Origin: Cinclus cinclus
Taxonomy: Eukaryota; Chordata; Aves; Passeriformes; Cinclidae
Length of the DNA stretch: 64,000 nucleotides
NCBI RefSeq assembly: GCF_963662255.1
Contig: NC_085056.1
Span: forward strand, 7,072,216-7,136,215
Reading direction: 5' to 3'
The position numbers and the translations under genes are program-made. The stretch's first letter is position 1; each line of letters begins with the position of its first letter. Below the pieces are notes generated by a model. That model saw nothing but the letters and a program-made list of their open reading frames with translations. It did not search any database and was not told where the DNA came from. Positions 56,481 to 64,000 of this stretch are shown in pieces.

Positions 56481-59400
56481 GTGCTCACTGGCTGCTTTCT
56501 TTGTGTACATCAACAGTGCGACCTGGCAGCCATCTCCAGATGGAAAAGCTGCTCTTCCCAGAAGGATGGTGTCAACAGGGACCAGCCCCTTTCTTGCTGC
56601 AGGTGTTCCCTCTGCCCCATGCCAAATGCAAAGTACCTGTCCATGACCTTAAATCAGGATGTGCTTCCCTGTGTGTAGAGGAGGGAGGATGTAAAATGCA
56701 AATGTTGGTGTTCACAGCTTGAGCTTGGTGTAACATGGGAGTAGTTGTTACTTCTGTTTGTTTTGACTGTGATTCTAAGTGGTTATAGCTGATGGTTAAC
56801 AGGAATGTTGTTTCCATTTAGTTCTGAAAAATGGGACTGGTACTTGGGTGGAGTTTGTGGTGTGGTTTTTTTTTTCAGTTGCCTATGACAGCAGCTTAGG
56901 GTGCCAGCTGTGGGCAGTCACTGCAGGTTGAGGATGGAACCTCCTACTGCTGGTACAGGAGTCACTGCCAACGACACTACTTAGGAGACTGTAACCAAGC
57001 ACAAGAGTTGCTAGTTCTGGTTTTCTCTAGGTGTTTGGTGACTCCTTATCCCTGGTGTTGAGAGATGGGCCTTCTATGACTTGCCAAGGAAAGCCTGTCT
57101 GGAGGTGGAAGCTTGGAGTCCTGAGCAGGCTGGAGGCTTGTTGCAGCAGGTGGGAGAGGTTGTGTAAGGGCTGCTTCCATGAGAAGTCAGGTCTGGCTGA
57201 GAAATGGGTAAATCCTCAAGTGCTTACCCAGCTCTGGGCAAGGAGTTTTTGTACTCAGAAGCCAAAGATGTCTCAGTCTGAGGCAGTGCTGAGGTCGTTT
57301 AACATTATTTTGCACTTTGTGGTGAGTGGAAAAACCAAAGGTGTCCTTGGGATCTGTAAGGAGAACCACCATCATCTCTTAAACCCTGTGGCTCAACCTG
57401 GTGCTGATGAGTGGGGTGTGAAGGATGGTGCAGTGGTGTTTGAGGTGGTGGCCCAAGGAGGTACCACACATGCTCCAGCAGACAGACCTCCCTTGGTCTG
57501 TGAGAGTGTTCCATGTGCAGCAGCTCATGCTGTTGTACCCAGATCTGAGTGACACCAAACCAGGTGCTGCAGCTCTCTTGGAATTCAGAAGAGCTGGGGG
57601 CAGTGGCTGTGTGTGAAAAGCTTAATGGGAGTCTGAAAGGAAGAGAACCTGAGAGGTGTATTTGTCTAAAGACCACAGGTGTGGGTGGCCTCTGTAGTGT
57701 TCATCTGAGGAAATACCACTCCATGAAGGGTTAGGGGCTGTGACCGTGTGCTGACCTCATGCTCTGTCCTTCAAACCTTTCATGTGCTTGCCCCTGAGGT
57801 GGCTTAGCCATGACAGCTCAGCCAGGGGTGGGTGGCCCTGGGGGTGGAGCAGGGCTCGGCCTCACCTTCAGCTACACCTGGCCGGTCCCTCCCACCAGAC
57901 AGAGGCACAGGCAATCCAAGAGGTTGTGAGACATGCGACATCCATGTAGCTGACAGGTACCTGCCACAGGTACCATCACTCTGCTGTGCTGTCCCTGCAA
58001 TTGCCTCTTCCAGTGCCAATGTCCTGGGAGCTGTAGGCTCGACAGCTCTCTGCAACCTTAGCCTAAGGCACGCGGGAGCTTGTCTCTGGGGCTGAGGTGC
58101 CTGTTCCTATTGGGGGATTCAGGTCAGAAAGGTGTAGGAGCAGCAATATTGGGGCCTTGCCACAATCACTTTGGCAGGGCTTTTCCAGCACCAGTGTTCC
58201 TGGAGCTCTGGGCTCTTTGGCTCTCTCAACCCAAAGCATAACCCTAGCCCTAAACCCAGGTTTGAGGGGTGATTTCTGAGCAACTTTTTTCTTGTGATGT
58301 GATTCTAGACTTTCTTCACGGACCCCAGAAGAGGTTTAGTGAGGATGGAAGCTGTCATCCTGTGGCCATCCTCCTTTTTTTCCCCAGCCTGGTGTATTAC
58401 CTTGCGATCTGCTCAGTTGACCTGGTTTCTCTGTGCTTGCTCAGTCAATGGTCCTGTTACACAGACTGGGTTTTATTTGATTTGAGCTCAGGCTCCTGCC
58501 TTGGGCAGGGAGCTGTGCTTGTGCCTCTTGCAGACTTCTGGTTTGCTGTTCTGGAGAGATGCAGAACAGTATCCCAGCCTGTGGCCAAGGACACGCATCT
58601 AGGGCAGCATCCAAAGCCTGAATGTGGACAGAACAATTCTGCTCAATCCAAGAGCTGTTATCAGTGCTGGAAAACCTGGGCCTTGGGCTATGAGTGGAAA
58701 GCCATGGCCAGGATGGATCCAAGAAGCATCACTGCCCCTGCCAGTGGCTTGGCCTGGCTGCCATCCCTGGTGCTTGGGCTGCTGTTCTCTGCTGAACACA
58801 GAGGAGGTGGGCTGCTCCAGACATCCTAATGTGCCTGGGCTTGCACAGAGGCAGGGAGCACTTGTGCACATGGATGTTTTGCCCACTCCTGGAGTACATG
58901 CCCTGCTGCACTGGTGCTCAGAGTTCTCCAGCATGTGATAACCAGTATTTTAGGGAATGGGCTTTGAATGCAGCTTGCCTGGAGCTCCTCTGCTTCTAGT
59001 TTTCCACAGAAGCCATTCTGATTCATGAAAGGGAACAGCTGTTCCCTCTGTGTCCTGAATATCCTTGCATGACTAAACTGGGAGATGGCGTCTTTTTGAG
59101 TTCACATACCAATAGCCTGGGCTTCTCTCATCCTGGAAAAAAGCATGGATCCAGTCAGGACTGCTGCTGGTGGTTGCTGACTCCAGTGGGTGGTGAACAC
59201 AACCCTGTGCCCTTCATCCTCCTGGTGCCCATCCATCAGGCTTGAGGAGGTGCCTTGACAGAGGTTGGTCCTTGCCCTGAGCCATGTTCTCCCCAGTCAC
59301 CTCCTCAAAAAGAACTTTGTGCTGTGGTTGAGCTCTGTGAAGACACCATCCCTGCAGGGAGATACTTCCTGCCTTCGCCATCACACAGAAGGTGGTTTCA

Positions 59401-60180
59401 GAAGCACTGTGGCTCTGAGTGCATATGGAAGGAGGGCAAAGTCACCCATCCCTTCCAGGGACCACCTTCTCCTGAGCCATTCAACCTCTGGGAAAGCTCG
59501 ATGGGCTCCTGGTTGGCAGATTGCAGCCTGGAGCTTGGAAATTTGTCAGAAAGGGGCAATTTAGGGGAAGAAGGCAGCTGTCACCCTCCACCCCAGTGGA
59601 TGCTGGTCACAGGGACCCAGACTGCCAGCTGAGAGCAGCTCTTCCCATTCCTCAGCACCTTTCCTGAGTCTCTAGTGGGGTCAAGCTGAGCCAACAGTGG
59701 GAAATCCTGAGTCCAGGGAAGTTCTGCAGCATGTCACAGGACACAAGAGCGCTTCCTAGTCCAAAACCTTCCTGGATGAGTGGAGTGGTTGATGTGCTGA
59801 GTCCTGTTGCTCCAAGGAGGTCACCTGGCTTCCATCTCTTGCCCTTGCTTTGAGACAGCAGTTTTGTCACTTTGGCAGAATGCCTGGAGCCTTTCCGTTC
59901 TGGAAAAGTCCTTTCTTCAGCTTCTTGCCATGGGCACCAGCATCCATTCTCCAGAGAGCAGCCTGCAGCGGGCACTAGCACCCATCTCCATTAGCTCCCC
60001 TTGCAGATTCCCAGTGCAAGGTGATGGAGCTGGGCTCACTGCCCAGTGCTGGGAAGGGAAGACTTGCCCTTACCCCACTCACCGGCCCTCTTCAGACAGA
60101 GATATAAGTCCATGAAGCACCTTGGGAGATAGGGAGAGGTCATGGATCCTCAACCCTGGAAGGCTGGAGCTGTGGGGGGA
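56481..60180. other. CTCF-CARMIL2 intergenic region
   Basis: About 3.7 kb with no gene or repeat family I can support. Several open frames of 100-190 codons occur on both strands, but none resembles a known family or shows splice support. A T10 run sits near 56866. The human genome also has no gene between CTCF and CARMIL2. Confidence 0.7.
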
Positions 60181-60506
60181 TGCTGCTGCTTCATGCCCGA
60201 GGGGTGTCCCGCTCATCCAGGGAAGCCACGCGGCAGAAGAAGGGTGCTGGGTAGCGACGCCCTCTCCTCCCGGCGGGGCCCGTCGGCCGTGGGCACCGTC
60301 GCTTTCATTTCGCTTCTCTTGCTCAGGCGGTAAATCTCGCCTGACGGGGCAGGAAGAGGCACCGGGAGGGGGAGGAGGCAGCGAGGCGGCGGCGCTGCCG
60401 GTTTGTAACCTCAGAGCTTCCTCCCGGCAGGGTGCCTTTCCCGCGGAGCCCAAGGATGCTGCTCTGACACCCGCATCCCCAGGCAGGTGACCCCGTGGTC
60501 CCAGCC
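60180..60506 (+). promoter_or_regulatory. CARMIL2: CARMIL2 promoter / 5' UTR, small CpG-rich patch
   Basis: A CpG-richer block than its flanks, ending at the start ATG. It includes overlapping IRF-like elements TTTCATTTC (60303-60311) and TTTCGCTTC (60308-60316; GAAGCGAAA on the other strand), which would fit a lymphocyte gene. The transcription start is not determined. Confidence 0.5.
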
Positions 60507-60546
60507 ATGGCTGCGTCCCCTGGAGGGATCCCCACGGAGCTGCAAG
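60507..60546 (+). CDS. CARMIL2: CARMIL2 exon 1 coding part
   Basis: ATG at 60507 in good context (ccagccATGG). Encodes MAASPGGIPTELQ plus one base, like human MAQTPDGISCELRG. Donor GTAAGC. The 1.16-kb intron after it has no recognised repeat. Confidence 0.85.
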
Positions 60547-63500
60547 GTAAGCATCGCCCGCCGCCGCGCTGCCGGAGCATTGCTGCCACATGGAAGCTGC
60601 CCGTACGGGGCCTGCCTGGGGTTGGCAAAGTCACTTTTGGGTCTCTCAGCTGTGACAGCTGAGGTTCAGGGGTGCCCTTGCAGTGTCTGGGGGTTTCTCT
60701 TGTCTGCAAAACTCATTTGCCTGAAGGTGGACCTTGGATCAAGAGCATCCCCAGATAAGCTGGCTCCTCAAGGATGGGATTCTGCACAGCTCAAGCTGCC
60801 AGATTTATGGATGCAGTTTGGTGCTGCTCAGTGCCACGGGCTTGGGTTCTTCTGGCCCGTTGGGGATGCCCGGCAACTCCCCAGGAAGGCACAGCCTGTA
60901 GCTCTGCAAGGGGGGTGTGAAGTACCACTGCTCACAGCCTTCTCTTGGCTGCTTGAAAAAGCAAAAGGCCGCAGAGATCTCAGGGTCTGTCAGCCTCATC
61001 GGCCCTACCAAGGCTTGCAGTGGGGTGGGAAGGAGCTGGGTCACCGTGTCCCCACAGCCTCAGGTCCCGGCTCTACCAGGGTGGGTCACTGGGGACGTGT
61101 GGCTCAAGCCAGTGGACCCATGGGATGTGATGTCATTGTGAAAGCCTGGTTTGCTCTGCACAGTGATGGACAGCCGTGGTTTTTGTCCTGTTTCTCCCAG
61201 TGAGTGGCATGAATCAGGAAGGCACAGAGGTGGTATTCAAGGCAGGAGTGATGCCCACAGTGGTTCACTGACTGTGGGAGTGGCTGGGCTATGAACTTGG
61301 GGAGGTTGGCACACATGGCCACCCTGGCTGCTCTGTGGAGGAGGGATTCGGATGACTCTTGTGGTAAATTTGGAAAAGAAAGAAGAGAAATCAAGACCCT
61401 TGTATCAGTCAGTGCCAGCTCCCAGTGGCTGAGGCAGCAGGGGCAGTGTGAACCAGCAACCCCAAGCACTATGCTTGGTTGAGGCTGCAGAAGAAGATGG
61501 GGAGGTGGGTGCATCACCTGCGCAGCAAAGGAGACCCACATGTGGTGAGAGGCTTGTCTGAGAGCTACCAGGGTCTGACTGTCAAGTGTGGAGGGAGAGA
61601 AGATGGTTCAGGTGGAGACAGTATCCCCAAGAGCAGCAGGGCACATGGGAGAGGAGCAAGGTGACCTCAGCCACCTAATTTCATGTGGACATTGTTTTTT
61701 TCAGAGGGCATCACTGCTTTCCTGGGGACAAAGAAGGTGCTCCTGGTGCTGAGCATCCAGCTGCAGGTGAAATCCAAGTATGATGACTTTATCTTGGTAT
61801 GTGCAGAGTCCAGCCTGGTTCCTGCTTTCCTGGTTTCCCCAGAAAGGTGTTTTATGGCTGCAGGGAGGGATGGGGTGGCTCCCACGTCACCACAGTCCCT
61901 TGTCACACTTTGCCTAGGTCCTGACACCCTGGAGAGCCTATGTGCTGCCTGTGATGCTGCCAGTGAGGGTAAGTGTGGGGACCTGTGCCGTGGTACAGCC
62001 CTGGGGCTCCTGGAGGGGGAGCTTGGGGCACTGGGGGGAGTGACCCATGAGCCACCTGGACCACTGGGATGGTCCTAAGAGCAGGATGAGGAGAGAGATG
62101 GGGGCAAGGGAAGGGGGTCTTGTTTGAGGGCTGGTGAAGGGTGGGGCCAGGGCCAAACACTGCTTGAGGCGTGGGGAAGTCTGGGATTTGGAGGGAAACC
62201 CTTGGGTTTCCTCTCTCCATCAGCATTGGGGTTGATCCTGCTGCTCTCACCCACAGGTTCATAGCAGTTTCAGCTTCCTGGAGGTGAGGGAGATGATGGT
62301 CCAAGAGCCCAGTGTGGTAAGTGGCACCAGCAACTGGGACAAACCCAACCTGGGCATTATCCCCCATTCTGGCCACTGCCCCATGGCAAACCCTGTTCCA
62401 GAGCCCACCACAGGATCTGGGGGTGTCCTGGTCCCCCCTTGCACACTGGGGGTCACCAGTGTTGTCCTCATCAGGGATGTTGCCCTGAAGCTGGAGGTGC
62501 AGGGAAGCACCCAGGGGCACTGGGTGGGCGCCTGCACTTCTTCCCCTCTGGCATCCACAGACAGTGCCTGGCCTGCACCTCCTGCTCAGCAGGGACAAGG
62601 TGACAAACGGCTGCAGGCTTACCAAGGTGAAGACAAATTTAGCAGGAGGGTGTTTTAAACCCCGTTAATCCTCTTAGAGAGGGGCGGGCACATAAGGCAG
62701 ATGTGGCAGTGGGAACCATAGAGGAGAGGAATTGGATATTAAAGCTTGGATATGTTGGCCGAAATAGGGCTGTGGTTCTGGTTTACCTCCTGTCTGGTCC
62801 CTTCTAACATCCTGTCTGGCTTTTTCTTGCTCAAACATCATCAGTAACCATGGCCTCAGCCTCCACACGAGGTTTCTGCGGCTCAGCAGGCTGTGTGGTT
62901 GAGCTCCAGGAGAGAACTGAAGAAGCTGGGCAAAGACAGAGGGGTGCAGGGGGGCAAGACGTCTGACTGGGCAATGGAAAGCCCAGGGATTGTTAATGTG
63001 CAGGCAGTCCCACGCTCTCCTGCCTCCACAGCCCCGGGCACTGGTGGAAGCGCTGTCCCTGTCCCCATGCGATGCCAGCAGATAATTGTCATCCTGCTCC
63101 CACGCCTCAATCAGCGTGTAATTAAATCAGGGAGCATGTTGCCATGGGATTTTTTTTTTTTTCTGGTAGGAGCCATAAGCTAAAAATGCCCTAAACATCA
63201 ATTGAATAAATTCAGGGAGGAAACCTCCATCCTCCAGCTGCAGCAGGCAGAGACAAGGCTGTTCTCACCTCACTGCATCAGGCTGCCTCTGCATCAGCTT
63301 AAGCTGAATTTTTCAGGAGGTTTATGCCTTATTCTAATGTATTTTATCCTAAATTCCTGGTGCTCACAGCATTCCCTGTGCTTATGGTGCTCTGGCAGGG
63401 TTGGCAGTGAGGAGCTGATGGCTGTCACTGCTGTGTCTGGGGGCTTGGGGACGCTGTGTGCTGCCAGCTTGCTCAGGCATCTCTCATCCTTTGGACCCTG

Positions 63501-64000
63501 CAGGTTGTCATAGAAACAGATGCAGCGTCTTACGCCTTCCGGTTCATGTCCTTGGATGATTTGGAGCAAGTTGTTGTCCATGTCACCATGTCACTTAAGA
63601 AGGTCTTTCCAGACTCATCCCTTGGGTAAGGGTCTTCTGCTCCTGAGGAGTGGTTGTGTAGGAAACAGAACAACCCCTTTGCCCAGAAAAGCCCCAGACT
63701 GTAGAATCCTGGAATGGTTTGGGTGGGAAGGAACCTTAAAGATCATCTAGTTCCAGCCCACCTGCCATGAACTGTGACACCTGCAGTAAGAAAACCCCAA
63801 ATATAGGATGGGTCTACAACAGTGCTTTTAGCTGGAGAAAAACACATGAATGGAGGCAAGACCCTGTTCCCTGACTGAATATTTCTGGCCCCCCTATACA
63901 CAAGGGTTATAGCTAAGCAAAAGGTGGGGGGGATTCTCTTGTCCTGGCCCACCCTGACACACCCCCCTGCTCCCTCCCCAGGACGCTGCTCAAGAACTCC
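60507..64000 (+). CDS. CARMIL2: CARMIL2 (RLTPR), capping protein regulator and myosin 1 linker 2; N-terminal part, runs off the window
   Basis: CARMIL proteins bind actin capping protein and remove it from barbed ends. CARMIL2 also couples CD28 to CARMA1/NF-kB in T cells and associates with vimentin. Six exons in phase give the first about 128 residues: MAASPGGIPTELQ, EGITAFLGTKKVLLVL, VLTPWRAYVLPVMLPVR, FSFLEVREMMVQEP and VTMSLKKVFPDSSLG. These follow the CARMIL N-terminal PH-like domain pattern (human CARMIL2 [34 protein letters not shown]). The leucine-rich repeats, capping-protein-binding region and proline-rich tail lie beyond the right edge. CARMIL2 rather than CARMIL1/3 is chosen by synteny: CARMIL2 follows CTCF in mammals. 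Confidence 0.9.
61705..61796 (+). CDS. CARMIL2: CARMIL2 exon 2
   Basis: Encodes EGITAFLGTKKVLLVLSIQL and KSKYDDFIL, the first strands of the PH-like domain. It aligns with CARMIL1 [20 protein letters not shown]. Acceptor gttttttcag, donor GTATGT, ends in phase 0. Confidence 0.9.
61918..61968 (+). CDS. CARMIL2: CARMIL2 exon 3
   Basis: Seventeen codons, VLTPWRAYVLPVMLPVR, matching human [21 protein letters not shown]. Acceptor tgcctag, donor GTAAGT, phase 0 both sides. Confidence 0.9.
62257..62316 (+). CDS. CARMIL2: CARMIL2 exon 4
   Basis: Twenty codons, VHSSFSFLEVREMMVQEPSV, containing the family's FS(Y/F)LE signature. Acceptor cccacag, donor GTAAGT, phase 0 both sides. Confidence 0.92.
62317..63503 (+). 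other. CARMIL2: CARMIL2 intron 4
   Basis: A 1.2-kb intron with a 13-base T run near 63150. No exon or repeat family recognised. Confidence 0.7.
63504..63625 (+). CDS. CARMIL2: CARMIL2 exon 5
   Basis: Encodes VVIETDAASYAFRFMSLDDL and VHVTMSLKKVFPDSSLG, closing the PH-like domain. Acceptor ccctgcag, donor GTAAGG, leaves in phase 2. Confidence 0.92.
63702..63790 (-). mobile_element. Short CR1 LINE 3' tail, antisense, in CARMIL2 intron 5
   Basis: 'gaatcctggaatggtttgggtgggaaggaaccttaaagatcatctagttcc' is the typical reversed CR1 3' end. Only about 90 bases remain. Confidence 0.9.
63982..64000 (+). CDS. CARMIL2: CARMIL2 exon 6, cut by the window edge
   Basis: Nineteen bases after acceptor ctccccag encode TLLKNS in the phase left by exon 5, continuing SLG as in human STLGKLFRR. 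The rest lies outside. Confidence 0.8.

Noticed and set aside
57031..57552. 173-codon + strand frame
   Set aside because: Same reasons: composition-driven, and no motif or homology recalled.
58237..58257. Telomere-like phrase (accctagccctaaaccc)
   Set aside because: Only about three imperfect CCCTAA units. Too short to call an interstitial telomeric repeat.
58269..58829. 186-codon + strand frame between CTCF and CARMIL2
   Set aside because: No recognisable family, no splice or Kozak support and no known gene at this position in other vertebrates. Similar-size frames occur on the opposite strand.

Overview
This is vertebrate nuclear DNA, almost certainly from a bird and probably a songbird. 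The window is littered with CR1 LINE fragments, which are typical of sauropsids. It also carries one LTR of a type I associate with passerine ERVL-like elements. The genes are intron-rich with short GC-rich introns, as on avian microchromosomes. There is no prokaryotic, plasmid or phage content, so operons, ribosome binding sites and CRISPR do not apply.

Three protein-coding genes lie head-to-tail on the + strand, in the same order as on human 16q22.1. (1) RIPOR1 (FAM65A), about 1.7-14.2 kb: I resolved 21 constitutive coding exons whose phases join into a 1,042-residue protein, plus an in-frame 141-base candidate cassette exon at 7653-7793. (2) CTCF, about 21.6-56.5 kb: a CpG-island promoter with a non-coding first exon, a 21-kb first intron, then ten coding exons (42795-54089) giving a 728-residue, 11-zinc-finger protein nearly identical to the mammalian one. 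(3) CARMIL2 (RLTPR), from about 60.5 kb past the right edge: five complete coding exons and the start of a sixth, encoding the N-terminal PH-like domain.

Between genes there are 7 kb (about 14.2-21.2 kb) and 4 kb (about 56.5-60.2 kb) with CR1 fragments and homopolymer tracts but no gene I can support. The three proteins do not form one pathway. RIPOR1 is a RHO effector for cell polarity, CTCF is the architectural and insulator protein, and CARMIL2 regulates actin capping protein and CD28 signalling. Their adjacency is conserved synteny.

The most notable observations are: an LTR inserted exactly at the exon 6 splice donor of RIPOR1, where the 5-bp target duplication preserves the donor; the unlisted in-frame RIPOR1 cassette exon; a good CTCF-binding-motif match in a GC-rich patch of CTCF's own first intron; and a nearly 1-kb CR1 copy in the CTCF 3' UTR. 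I found no wholly new biological system. Exon borders were set by matching splice signals, phase continuity and protein similarity from memory; no alignment or transcript was available.
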